Part shown: positions 41,750-52,915 of the stretch, piece after piece | Numbering within the stretch: the first letter of the stretch is position 1 | Layout of the letters: every line of letters begins with the position of its first letter | From: Melieria omissa | Taxonomy: Eukaryota; Arthropoda; Insecta; Diptera; Ulidiidae | Direction of reading: 5' to 3' | Assembly: GCA_963971225.1 (NCBI GenBank) | Contig: OZ020269.1 | Location: 104,743,486-104,807,485, forward strand | Length of the DNA stretch: 64,000 bases | Position numbers and translations under genes: made by a program | The notes under the pieces: model-generated | What the model saw: only the letters and a program-made list of their open reading frames with translations | Databases searched by the model: none | Told to the model about the DNA's origin: nothing

Positions 41750-43230
41750 ATCCGGGCCTGCGAAAACCTTGAGCCCTGTTATGAAACTTTTTGAACATCC
41801 CTGTCGTCGAGAATTTTAATGTTCATCTAATGTACATCTAAGTAAGTTAAATCCTTAAATGCTTTGAAATTTTACAAAAAATAAATAATAATAATAATAA
41901 ATACAATTTTGAAAACGTTTAGTCTCAATTGTTCAAATTTTTTGTCCCAATTTTTGCCCCAATTGTTCTTTGTTTCGATGTTTGTTTGTTTCCTTGATTT
42001 TTGGTCGATATTTTCTGGTAGAATGTAATTTGTTCCATCTTTTTTAATTAATCTTACAAAACTAAAAAATATAAATTCGCCTAAAAAAACCTCAATCTTT
42101 AAGTTACCAATGAAAAAGTTTTGTCCTGATCAATGTTTTCTGTTTTCTATGTTTCTTGGTCTAAAATTTCTTGCCCTGCGAAAACCTTGAGCCCTGTTAT
42201 GAAAATTTTTGAACACATCTGTCGTCAGGGAATTTTAATGTTTATATCTGAGTAAGTTAAATCCCTAAAAACTTTACAATTTTACCTACCAATAGAAAAA
42301 TTGTGTCCCAATCGATGTTTTTTTGTTTAACGTTTTAATGTTCCTGTGATTTTTGGTTGATGTTTTATGAAAGGATGTACTTTCTTCTATCTTTTTAACT
42401 CATCTATCTTATAGAACTATACAATTGAAATTCGTCCAAAACATCCTCAACCTTTTAGTTACGAATGGAAAAGTTTGGTCCTAGTGGATGTTTTTTATTT
42501 TGTTTGATGTTTTGTGTTGATGATTTCTTGACCTTCGAAAACCTTGAGCCCTGTTATGGTAATTTCATAACATCCCTGTCGTCAGGAAATTTTGATGTTT
42601 ACATCTAAAATTCTTCATCTTAAATTCGTCCAAAACTACCTCAATTTTTTAGTTACCAATGGAAAAGTTTTGTTCTAGTTGATGTTTTCTTTTTTCTATG
42701 TTTTTTGGTCGATGATTTCTTGATTTCTGAAAGTGTGAACTTTGTTCTTTCTACGTGTGTCATTTATTTTATTAAATGAAAAAAAAAAATAAGTTTTTCA
42801 AAAGCAACTTCAATAATTTAGCTACCAAGGGAAGAGTTTTGTTTTAATCGATATATTCTTGTTTCGATGTTCTTTTTTGTTTCTTTGATTTTTGGTCGAT
42901 ATTTTCTGGAAAGAATGTACTTTGTTCTATCTTTTCTATATATATATCCTACAAAACTAAAATATATATCCTACAAAACTAAAATAATTAAATTCGTCTA
43001 AAACAACATCAATCTTTTACAACCAATGGAAAATTTGTATCCTTTTGTCTATGTTTTTTCGTCGACGATTTCTTGATTTGTGAAAGTGTGCACATTGTTC
43101 TTTCTATATCTTATCAAATTATAATAATTAATTATTCAAAAACAACCTTAATATTTTAGCTACCAAGAGACGAGTTTTCTTTTAGTCGATATTTTCTTGT
43201 TTCGCTGATTTTTGGTCAATGTTTTTTTTT
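41750..43230. repeat. Degenerate tandem array, ~160-195-bp monomers
   Basis: Repeated blocks are TTTTTGGTCGATATTTTCTGG, CCAATGGAAAAGTTTTGTCC and ATGTACTTTGTTCTATCTTTT, with block starts near 41969, 42130, 42318, 42488, 42680, 42848, 43045 and 43177. A longer module, GCGAAAACCTTGAGCCCTGT, occurs at about 41760, 42178 and 42539, suggesting a higher-order unit of ~360-420 bp. Diverged, AT-rich and noncoding. Ends at a LINE relic near 43234. Confidence 0.75.
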
Positions 43231-43233
43231 GGT

Positions 43234-43690
43234 TTGGAACGATCAACGAGTTGTACCAACTCTTTAAAGAGATGGAAATATCGAATCGACATACTGTGGC
43301 TCCACTGGCTGGCCATGACACCCGTAAGGACGATGAAGCTCCAGCAAAAAAGTTGTTAGGGTAGTTGGATACCGAGAGCGAAAAGGGGGACCGTTTCCCC
43401 GGTAGAAGAACCAGGTTGGGCACATCCTATAATTTCTATCATCTCTTGGTGTGACTAACTGAGAAGTCGCACGCAAGGCAAAACTGCGCGGAGAGAACTT
43501 TTTCGGCAGACCATAACCCGGTAACGGATTGTTACAGTTAAGTTGGATTAGGTTAGCTGGCTGACCAGGTTGGCCACGCATAGACCCTATTGAGTCCTTA
43601 GCGATACCAGTTAGAGCTCCTAAGTGTTTCGGATCGCTGTAGAAGTGATCGGTGAGAATGCGGGTGTTCCTAGCGAGTTGTTACAGTTAA
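43234..43690 (+). pseudogene. RTE/CR1-like LINE 3' end relic
   Basis: Broken frames give RIDILWLHWLAMTPV, KDDEAPAKKLL, RRTRWGTSYNFYHLL and GVTNWEVARKAKLR, matching the ...RLRWLGHV-RMDDEAPAKKV...RGRP-RW...GVTNW order of the copy at 61.2 kb. The 3' side has ATAACCCGGTAACGGATTGT, the counterpart of the 3' end there, and the segment closes with TTACAGTTAAGTAAGTAAG near 43683-43702, a possible AAGT-repeat LINE tail. Confidence 0.65.
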
Positions 43691-43702
43691 GTAAGTAAGA
43701 GT

Positions 43703-46280
43703 TTCTTAAAACATTTACTTAATTTCATCTATTTATCTCATACATCTTTTCAACTTTACATAAAAATTGCACACATTTTCTAAAAGAATCTCTTTTTCCA
43801 CCCATCGAATTTCTGTCCGTGTATTTTGCCACCTTTGCCAACTGCCAACAAATTTGAACACCGCAATTGAAATGCAGCCCAGCCACCTCAAGTAGCAGCA
43901 CACTTATTTATATTTAAGTAGTTTTTCCACATTCCTTCTTCCATCTCACACCTAAGGCCACCTTCACCTCATCAAATCACCACCTCGGCATAGTTGTGCG
44001 TTTGTTGTTGGTTTTCTTTTTTTAGGTCAGGTTCGCATGCCGTTAAACAGCAAATAGGCAGCAGTGGGTCTAGTGCGGACCGAGAGCCCTACACCGAAAT
44101 GGGCAAAATTCCGAGCTAACCTATTGAAATCAATTACTTTCGCATGCCATAAAAAACACCCTTATCACTTTTTACAGCCGTTGCAACATTTTTCCTCTCG
44201 GCCATTTTATTTCGTTGGCGCCTGTTTGCGCCAAAACAAATCGAACCAAATATTTCAATAATATTAAAAATTTATAGAACAACAGCAACGTGAGAGGGGA
44301 GACCAGGCATGAAAACTGCGCCTTGCTGCGCGGAAAATGGCCAAAGCAAACCAAAAATATAAAAATAGTGAGGAAAATTGTGCGCCAAAAAAAAAACGAA
44401 AATACTTTTGTGGCCTCAATAAATTGATATTAAATATTTGAGTCATTTTTAAAAGTGCGCGTGGAAGGGAGCCCATGTGCGCTACTAAATCAGCAAATTT
44501 TTAGGAAAATAAAATTACCAAAAAAATAGAAAAAGAAAATAGGGAGTGTGCAAAATATGAGCGCAGAAGCCGAAAGCAAATAAGTTGGGGGAAGGAAAGC
44601 GTAGAGAAGTAAAGTAGGAGAAGTGACTGATGAAGAAGTGATAGGAATAGTTTAAGTGAGGCAAAACTATGCATTACAGGGTCAGCGCAAAATATTTTCG
44701 GCTAAACTCAAATATCAAAGCCTACTTTTATGCGCACTTCACCAAAAAAAAAAATATTTTACCGTTCGTTAGTGGACTATTGTGGACTATGTGAAAGACA
44801 TTTTTGGAATGCAATAAAAAAAATTAATATTTGACCCATTTCACTACCTGAAACTGCAAAACATATAGTACAGACCCAACAATAACAACAACAAAAACAA
44901 CCCCCAAAATTCCTATATTATATTGAGATGTGAAGATAAGGTCAACGCAATGACCGAACAGCGCTACTTATGACCCAAAACGCTCCAACACTCCGGCCAG
45001 CCATTCCAAGTCATTTGTAATCATTGTTGTTGTTGTTGTTGATGTTGCATTCGAAAGAACCAACATTGGCCGGCGGCATGAGGGGAGCAGGCAGTGAAAT
45101 TGTGGCATGCAGCATTCGGAGCTTATTTGCCGACCACTGGTTAAGCTGCTGATGATTGTAGTTCTTCTTCTTTTCGTTGCGTGTGCACGTTGTATCGTTT
45201 GCGCTACAACATTACAAATTCACTTGTATATGCAATATTTGACAGACGAAATATTTTTCGGGTTTATCGAGTGATTTCCTCGTCTTTCTTTTGCTTTCGT
45301 TCTCATTTCATCTAAACCAAACCAACCAACCAAACTACACGTACAACACAATGCCACTGACTCCATTTGGCAGTCAGCAGTCAGCAACACTGCTGACATT
45401 TCATCTGCCGTGCAAGTGCCTTTGTATGTGTGTGCCTGTGTCTGTGTATGCGTGCAAGTCTTTGCATGCGATGGTGTAATGATGTCGGCAGTGACGGCAG
45501 CGCCAGCAACTTCCGCCATGGAAATTACCAGCGAGTTAAGAGAAATATTTATGCAGCTGCAGAGCATAAATTATTGCAATGAATAATCAAGTTCATAAAT
45601 TACGAAACTTATCACTTGCGCAGTTGATATAGTATATATTTATTATATATTTTTTATGGTTTTAATTATTCATTTCGTGAAAAGAGCGAAATAATTTGGC
45701 CAGTTGGCTTTGCGGTGAGTTCATTGTTGCCAATGTGCTTTCGGTTCATTGTGGATACTGGAATAGACATCTGACAATGTTTATGTGTTTGAAGTTCAGG
45801 ACATTACTATTGTTAGCTAATGAAGTTTCCAAGATGTTGGGTTCTAAACTCCGTGATGGACACACGATTAAACGGACGTAGGCGAAGAAACACGAACTTA
45901 TGAAATGCTCAGAAGCAGACAGTTGCACAGATAAACGAGCAGATGGATGGTTACCCAAAAGGAAGTACAAATAAACTGATGAGAAAATGAATGGATATAG
46001 GATGGAGAGGTGCTTTGATAGATATTTTGCTGGAAGAATGAAGAGAAAATGTTCCTTGTCTTCTTTGGAACTGAATCATGTTTCAAAAGGATAGACAAAT
46101 GAACATATCGAAAGCTAGACAGATGAACAGATAAACTCATGAGGGAATGGACGATTAAACAGACAGACGGTTGCACATATTAATAGACTGGCAAACAAAT
46201 AGACAAAAGAATGTATATATATGCGGAGTTAAGGAAAGAACAATGAGTCAATAAAAATTCATAGATTGAACCATTTTCAA
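43703..46280. other. Noncoding, apparently single-copy DNA
   Basis: No element or gene recognised. Includes a GTT run at about 45024-45042 and degenerate ACAGAT/GATGGAT-type simple sequence (45890-46200). Confidence 0.5.
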
Positions 46281-48780
46281 TGAACAAAGAAACAATTGAC
46301 TCTCTTTACACTCCTCTTTACCCTTTTCATTACTCTGCTACACCTCATCTTCAGCCTCACTTATTAATTCACCTTCCCATCCTTACCTTTTCTTGCAGGC
46401 CTTATCTATTTTCTCATCTTTATCGTTGCTCATACTTTTGATCTTATTTCCAATTACTTGCTTTTGTCTCCACTGCTTTTTCACTTTCAGCCTCAAGCTT
46501 AATTACATCTACTTATCCTCATCTCTCTCCTTAGCTCTTATTGCACTTCCTCATTCTCCACTTTCAACTCATATTCCACATTCTTATTTCGGTTTTTTGT
46601 ACCACGGGCTCATTCTAATTTTTTCTTTAAATTGCTATTTCAATTCTACCGCGTCATCCTCATCTTCGCTCTAACTCCTTATTCTAATTTCTCAATTCTT
46701 ATACCATCAGCTCCTCCTTATTTTCATTTTAACATAATTTTTCAAATGCTGCCCTCCCTATCCCTTTTTCTTTTCCGTTCTCATACCTCTTTACTTTCCC
46801 ACACTCTTTTCATTCCCATGATTCCTCTCAGTTCTTATTTTACCTCTTCGTCATCTTTCCTCACACTTCTTACGTCACCTTCTCATTGTCATTTTTCTTC
46901 CCACTATCTATTTCACCTACCTACTTCTTTGTAATTTTTTCACACTTTCTGTGGGAACTGTGCATTTCACCTACTTCATCTTCCTTCTCACTGCTGATCC
47001 TCAACCAAACTGCTTACCCTCACCTTTTTTCCCTTCTTATAGCACCTGTACCACAGGCTCGTCTTTATCTTCTTTCCCCCTTCTTATACCACCACTTCAT
47101 CCTAATTTTTCTTTTCACTCATTATTCCACGTAATCATTCTCACTCTATCTTTAACGTAACCCCGAACTTTATATTTCTATATTTAACATCTAACCTATA
47201 CTTTAATATTTAACCTCTAACCCTATTTTTCCCCTCCTTATCTTCATTTTTCTTCGCACTTCTCATACCACCGGCTCATTCCTTTAACTTCTTATCTCAC
47301 CTGGTCATCTTCATCAATCCTCTTGCTTCTTATTCGACTTTCTCTCCCACTCCTTATTTTAACTTCTTATTCTAATCTTTCCTCTCACTCCTTATTTCAC
47401 TTCTACCTCATTATTCTCATATTTCCTCTCTCACTCCTTAGTCCAAATTTTCTTTCTTCTTCTTCTTCTCACACCCTATTCAACATTCTTGACTTTATTT
47501 TCCTTCCTTCATCCCTGCATTCCTTATTCCACTTTTCCACCTTTCCTCCTTATTTTTATTTTTTTCTGCTTCTTCTCACATCCTATTCAACCTTCTTGTC
47601 TTCATGTTTCTTCCTTCTTCCCCGCACTCCTTATTCCATCCATCCTTCTTCTTTTTGTTCTTCGTCTCACACCGCATTCAACCTTCTTGTCTTCATTTTT
47701 CTTCTTCTTCCCCGCACTCCTGCCCCACTTTCTTCTGCTTTTTCTTCTTCTTCTTCTCACACCCTACTCAACCCTCTTGTCATCATTTTCGTTCCTTCTT
47801 CCCCGCACTACTTATTCCACCCATCCTTCTTCCTTTTCTTCTTCTGCTCACACCCTATTCAACCTTCTTGTCTTCATTTCCTTCCTTCTTCCCTGCACTC
47901 CATCTTTCATCCACTCTTTGTTTCTTCTTCTTCTCCCATCCTATTCAACCTTCTTGTCTCCATTTTCCTTCCTTCTTCCGCGAACTCCTTATTTGATTCT
48001 TCCCTCTTCTTTTTCTTCTTCTTGTTCTTCTTCTTCTCACACCCTATTCAACCTTCTTGTCTTCATTTTCCTTCCTTCTTCCCTGCGCACCTTATTCCAC
48101 ATATCCTTCTTCTTTTCCTTCTTCTTCTTCTCACACCCTATTCAACCCTCTTGTCTTCATTTTCCTTCCTTCTTTCCCGTACTCCTTATTCCACCCGTCC
48201 TTTTTCTTTTTCTTCGTATTCTTCTCACACCCTATTGAACTTTCTTGTCTTCATTTTCCCTCCTTCTTCCTCGCACTTCTTATGCCACCCTTCCTTCTTC
48301 TTTTTCTTCTTCTTCTTCTCACACCCTATTCCACCTTCTTGTCTTCATTTGCCTTTCTTCTTCCCCGCACTCCTAATTCCACAATTCCTTCTTCTTATTC
48401 TTCTTCTCACATCTTATTCAACATTCTTGTCTTCATTTTCGTTCCTTCTTCCCTCGGGCTCCTTATTCCACACTTCCTTCTTCTTTTTCTTCTTCTTCTT
48501 CTCACACCCTATTCAACCTTCTTGTCTTCATTTTCCTTCCTTCCCCTCGCACTCCTTATTCCGCTCACTCATCAACATTTCCCCACTCATTCCTTATTCA
48601 GCCGCCTCACGTTCAATCATCCTCCCTCCCTCTCATTTTCCATTACATCTCTCCTCTTACTATTCATCTTTTTTTTAAACAATTTGTCTTCTTCATCACT
48701 ACTTACTTATTATTTTTTTTAAATATCTTGTTTCTCACTGCTCATCTTCTCCCACACTCTCTCTCTCTCTCTCTTCTCAG
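46280..48780. repeat. 2.5-kb pyrimidine-rich tract
   Basis: The plus strand is strongly C+T-rich throughout, with few G. The first part (46280-47450) is irregular with some A; the second part holds the minisatellite below; it ends with CT repeats (48757-48775) and TCTCAG. Long plus-strand frames (up to 451 codons) exist because stop codons need purines. Confidence 0.85.
47470..48560. repeat. Pyrimidine minisatellite, ~86-107-bp units, about 12 copies
   Basis: Repeats of CACACCCTATTCAACCTTCT, TGTCTTCATTTTCCTTCCTT, CCCGCACTCCTTATTCCACC and a variable CTT run. CCTTCTTGTC-type starts at 47484, 47591, 47682, 47772, 47863, 47949, 48052, 48146, 48240, 48334, 48422 and 48517 give steps of 86-107, mostly 90-95. 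Length changes occur mainly in the CTT run. On the plus strand it encodes a Phe/Leu/Ser/Pro repeat that is a composition artefact. Confidence 0.9.
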
Positions 48781-50545
48781 ACTAATGGCTTCCAATTGTC
48801 AATGCCAAGTCATAATTTCGACAATTCAACAGTTCCCCCTCCCCTCGCCTCTCCTAAGTCTTAATGCATAATACAGCATTATGCGAATATTACCATAAAT
48901 CTGAATGTTTCATAATGACAAAAACAACAATGACCGCATTGAAATATGTAGCTGCAACAAATAAGAAGAACAAGCATAAACCGTAAAATACCGTGAAACC
49001 GAAAAATTCAATTAAACTGCAAAAGTACAAAGTTTTTCAATTAAAATGCTTTTCGGCAACAATACAATCAGCCAACCAGCCAAACCGTCGACCAATTTGT
49101 TTTTTGTTTCGTTTGCTGTTTTGTTTCGTTTTGTTTTGCTGCAACAATGCCAAACGTAAATGACGATAGCAAAGGATGCTGCTGACTGCAACTTGCAACA
49201 CTCACACGTGCGCGCACACCCACACAAACAGCAGCGTTGCAACGTGCCAAAGTGAGACAGCACGAACAGCAATTGGTAACGTCGCCATGGCCGCAGTGTC
49301 AGTCAGTGTTGCAGTTGCGTTTCGCTTCGATTGCATGCGGCAGCACTCACGTTGACGGTGGCAATGCAACTTAACAAATACGTGGAACGAGGCAAAAGTT
49401 GCTCAAATAAAATACACTTGCAAACGTGAAATTGCCATCTTGCCGCAGCGGCAACTTGACATTTTATTATTGCACCCAACGCGAAATGGCTGAGTGGCGC
49501 AAACATGGCGCAACGAACGAAATATGTTGCGCTCTGCTAAAAAGTTCTAGCGCCCAGCAATTTTTGCATATCTTTGGCAAAGTTTTCATGGCGTGCAATA
49601 CAAAAGTCACCGGAGCCGTCAGAGTCATCGTAGTCGTCGTCGTCGTCATCATCATCATCAGCGACAACAACAACCGGAAGAGCAACACTGCCACGTTGCG
49701 ACCAGTGTTGCACATGATTTTTGCCGCAATGCATGCACGCAGCGGTGGCGGCGTTGCAAAAACGCAAACTGTCATTTTTGACATTTGACAAGTTTGCTGC
49801 AAGCAGCCACACCGCTGCGTGCCCGTTGCCTCTTGACCTTGCGTGAGTGTGAGTGTAAGTGCCAGCGTATAGGTGTGTGTGTGTGTGCTGAACTGTCGTT
49901 ATTTTGTTGTTGTTGTTACATTTGCGCATATAAATTTCAAATGCAAAGCTGCGAGTTGCACCGTTCCGCCATATTTTTTACAAGTTGCGCAGCGTTTATT
50001 ATGCGCACAAAAAGTGGAAAGTGAGCAACGGAGCGCGGGCTCGATATAAAAGTAGACATTTGCTGTAGTAGCTGTCAAGTTGAGTAGATAAACTTGCGTG
50101 ACTCGCTGACGAGCTGACATAGACAGCCAGCAGACGCCATTGTCTGCCCCTCCAACATATACTTGGACGAGGCGAGGGCAAAAAAATCGGCGAAGTGGTG
50201 TTAGAAAAGTATGAGTTGTTTATATAAAACAACTGAAGGAAAATTGTTCAACGCAGGTTCCGGTTTTGCCGTAGTTACACTTAAGTCTTGACAATAGGGT
50301 GAATTATTTTCATACTATTGGGTCATTCCATAAGTAATGTGGATTTTTCCATTTCAGATAAAATTTTTATTAAAATTCAGAGCACATTAATAATAAATCA
50401 TTCAAAACAACGCATTAACAGTGTTGCCATATACCTGAAATGACTTTCTCCTAAATCTTAACAAAATACTGAAATTTTCAACTTTCGTACGCTTTTGAAG
50501 GTACGGAGTCGCAAAATGCGGCAAATATAACATATAACAGCCAAT
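48781..50545. other. Noncoding, apparently single-copy DNA
   Basis: GC-richer between 49040 and 50260, with a CGT/CAT run near 49629-49660, a TG run near 49871-49888 and a GTT run near 49903-49918. A TTGGGTCATTCCATAAGTA stretch at 50319 may be the start of an old MITE; no partner end found. No gene recognised. Confidence 0.5.
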
Positions 50546-50554
50546 TTGACTATT

Positions 50555-50761
50555 TCACTGCTTTGCACTGCTGACATGTCCAATCGCTGCTGGGCCGCCA
50601 CCTGTGCGATACGTCTCGCTCTTCTGCGCTGCAAGTTCCAGCTTGGACTTACGCTTCAAGCTGTCAAACTTGTCCCTCAACGATTTCCAACGTCGGGACA
50701 CGCCCCATTTGGCAGTAAAAGCATCAACAAGATTTTGCCAGGCAATTTTTATTTTTTTCCT
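50555..50761 (-). pseudogene. Myb/SANT-like DNA-binding domain fragment (Harbinger-associated type)
   Basis: A minus-strand frame of 68 codons without ATG: KIAWQNLVDAFTAKWGVSRR, WKSLRDKFDSLKRKSKLELA, AQKSETYRTGGGPAAIGHVS and a stop after SAKQ. W-NLV--FN-- / W--L--K(F/Y)--LK-K-K-E / TGGGP is the pattern of the Myb/SANT-like domains that accompany Harbinger transposases and have been domesticated many times. The N-terminal third of the domain and everything past TGGGP are missing, and stops lie directly upstream. It is probably a transposon relic rather than an exon, though a spliced exon cannot be excluded. Confidence 0.6.
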
Positions 50762-50895
50762 TCAAAAATAATTATCATTTTTCACAGCTGATTGCGCCGC
50801 CAAGTGGCCATCGTAGACCAGTGTTGCCAAAAAATCAGACTTGTTACATTTATATTTATCAGGAAGATGAAAAACGAAAATATTTACCAGGCACT

Positions 50896-50927
50896 TTAAA
50901 GTGACCTTTAGCTAAAGGTCACTTTAA
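50896..50927. repeat. Perfect 32-bp palindrome starting and ending in TTAA
   Basis: The left half is TTAAAGTGACCTTTAG and the right half is its exact reverse complement, with no loop. It could form a cruciform or hairpin, or be two fused ends of a TTAA-type element. Confidence 0.9.
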
Positions 50928-51344
50928 CGGGAAGTTGAGAAAACGGCCCTAAAGGTTCTTCAATTGTCGGTTTCCAGAACTCATTGCTTGTGATTATGTT
51001 TGGTCAGAATATTCTGCAAATGATTCGCAAATACTTTTGTCAAATAGATTTCATTATTTTTTTTTTTTTTACGGAGGTTGAAAATCTTCGTAAGATACAA
51101 ATTTACCGCATAAAAACCACCCCCGCGTTCGACCCCTGTGACACCCGCCTACCGGCATTACAACACACACCTGCCTAGACTGGCTCCGTCCTAACCCGCG
51201 TCTGCGCGCGCCTCTCTCTCTCGACTTGTCGTTGCGCTGCCATGATGCTCGCTGCATATTCATCCGCTGCATTCCAATTTGAGGCCGATCTAAACATTTC
51301 GCTAATAAGCGTCTGCACTGTGGGCACACATCCCAGCTGTGTGG

Positions 51345-51800
51345 TCAAGCAGCGTCGTATCTAGCACACTCAAACACGACGTGCTCCGCGTCCTCGACTT
51401 TTCCGTTGCATACACCGCAGTACGGATCATCTTCAAACCCACATCGATAGAGGTAGGCCTTAAAACAACCGTGCCCTGTGAGGACTTGCGTTAGGTGGTG
51501 ATTTACCAGCCTATGCGTCCTGCTTGTCCACTGCTGCAGGTCGGCTATAAGGACGCGAGTCCATCGCCCCTTACTGGAACAGTTCCAGCGTTCTTGCCAC
51601 TTCTCCAGTTTTAGCTTCTCGTAGTCAATGCATTCTGGAGGTTTGCCACGCTCCGCGTACTTCAAAAACGCCTTCCGCCAGCAAGTCAATGGGGACCATG
51701 CCTGCCACCACGAAAGGCGCAACAGACCCGCATCGCGCTGAGGCGATACGCAGTTTCTATGTGGCTTTGGTAAAACTTGACCCTCATCGCCGGAGCCCAC
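51345..51800 (-). pseudogene. R1-like LINE ORF2 C-terminus
   Basis: Open minus-strand frame including KWQERWNCSSKGRWTRVLIA, DLQQWTSRTHRLVNHHLTQV, LTGHGCFKAYLYRCG, CGVCNGKVEDAEHVVFECAR. The Cys/His residues (C-x2-C, H, C) are preserved. It stops soon after (DAA then stop), and further downstream frames are only fragmentary. Confidence 0.8.
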
Positions 51801-51840
51801 ACGTGCGCAGCGTACATCATCGTTGACGCAGCCACCTTCA

Positions 51841-52200
51841 TTAGCGTCTTGGCTGCTTTGGGCCGTTCGGCATAATGCGTGATAAGGCAGCTACTACTTT
51901 CGCTGCCTTGCTGCTTGCGTGCGCCAAGTGATGCTTGAAGCTTAGCCTCGTGTCCAGCATGACTCCAAGGTATCTTATGGCTGGTTGCGAGTGGATGGTG
52001 TGGTCGCCAACCTTGATGTGCGCTGTCTCCACTATCTTTCTGCTGGAAATTAGCAGCGCCTCAGTCTTTTGCTGGGCAAGCTGCAGGCCGACCGATGTCA
52101 GCCATTGCTGCACTGACTCTACGGCGCTGATGCAGACTAGCTCAACGTCGTGTAGGTGTTTTCCTGTCACTACTACAGCTGTCACTACTACAGATTTCAT
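51841..52200 (-). pseudogene. R1-like LINE RT thumb region
   Basis: The frame continues from just after the RT active site through ISAVESVQQWLTSVGL, KTEALLISSRKIVETAHIKV, AIRYLGVMLDTRLSFKHHLA and SKAAKVVAALSRIMPN. The catalytic YADD is not present because the copy is truncated just upstream. Residues before AVVVTGKH belong to flanking DNA. Confidence 0.75.
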
Positions 52201-52482
52201 TATTGAAAGCTCTGTGTGACTGACAACAACACTTAAAGCAGGCATTTTCCTAGTAGTTTTAATTATCTGCAGGCAGGTGATTGAGTTAGTTAAACCTATC
52301 ATTCTAGTTGCTCTTAAAAGTCAGAGGTCGGCAGAGGGCAAGAAATCAAGGGTCGTTAGAAAAGTGTTTTGTGCAGAAAAAGGCGAGATTTGAACACCCA
52401 TCCTTCTTATTCGACATCTAACCAATAAGTCTTCTTCTTCTTGACTGGCAATGGGTCATAATATATACTGATATTTATTTAA

Positions 52483-52911
52483 CCCTTTCACTATGTGGTA
52501 TCCATATACTTGACGTTTGTGGACATCTGCATCCTCTTTGGTTGCAAGAATACATTTTTTTGTTGGTCCTTAGAATGGTTTGAAGTTTTATAAAAAATAC
52601 GAAATTAATAAACTGAATATTTTTTTACAGAAGAAAATTATGCACTTTTTTTAATGGCATTGTTTGATATAGTAAAGGAAGAAGAAGCAGAAAAAATGTG
52701 ATAACTTTTTAAATTTACGTTTTCTTTCAATTTAGATACTATTTTTTTAATTTTGGTTGAAATTGATGAATAAATGTTCAAATTTTCGTTATGCGTAAGA
52801 ATTATTATGTTTGAGTAATTATTACAGCCACAACGATGTGGCTGCTCCCATATAAAAACACTCTGAATTTAAAAATTTAACTTTCCCCAGATAAAATGTG
52901 TAGCGAAAGGG
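52483..52911. mobile_element. TTAA-flanked non-autonomous element (~429 bp)
   Basis: The left end CCCTTTCACTAT and the right end GTAGCGAAAGGG are inverted (10 of 12). TTAA precedes at 52479-52482; the right flank is TTTA, one mutation from TTAA. AT-rich interior without coding capacity. The same CCCTTT start is seen at 18048 and 19034. Confidence 0.65.
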
Positions 52912-52915
52912 TTTA

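Larger units (their letters stand above)
51057..52200 (-). mobile_element. 5'-truncated R1-like LINE with poly(A) tail, minus strand
   Basis: The tail is a T14 run on the plus strand at 51057-51070. Reading the minus strand from 52200: AVVVTGKHLHDVELV (just past the RT catalytic box), LTSVGLQLAQQKTEALLISS, IRYLGVMLDTRLSFKHHLAH, then in another frame AWQAWSPLTCWRKAF and the C-terminal LTGHGCFKAYLYRCGFED, DPYCGVCNGKVEDAEHVVFE-CARY. The CGVC-x7-EHVVFEC box is the Cys/His domain of R1-clade LINEs. A frameshift lies at about 51800-51841. The 5' truncation near 52200 is typical of LINE insertion. Confidence 0.85.

Noticed and set aside
43200..43600. Host gene on the minus strand (87- and 105-codon frames)
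   Set aside because: The region is a plus-strand LINE C-terminus relic; the minus frames are its complement.
47323..48722. 451-, 249- and 221-codon Phe/Leu/Ser/Pro-rich frames that look like membrane repeats
   Set aside because: Three overlapping frames are all open because a pyrimidine-only strand cannot form stop codons easily; this is a minisatellite, not a protein.
49426..49929. Opposing 120- and 130-codon frames with an Asp-rich run
   Set aside because: The run comes from a GTC/CAT simple repeat, and frames on both strands overlap.
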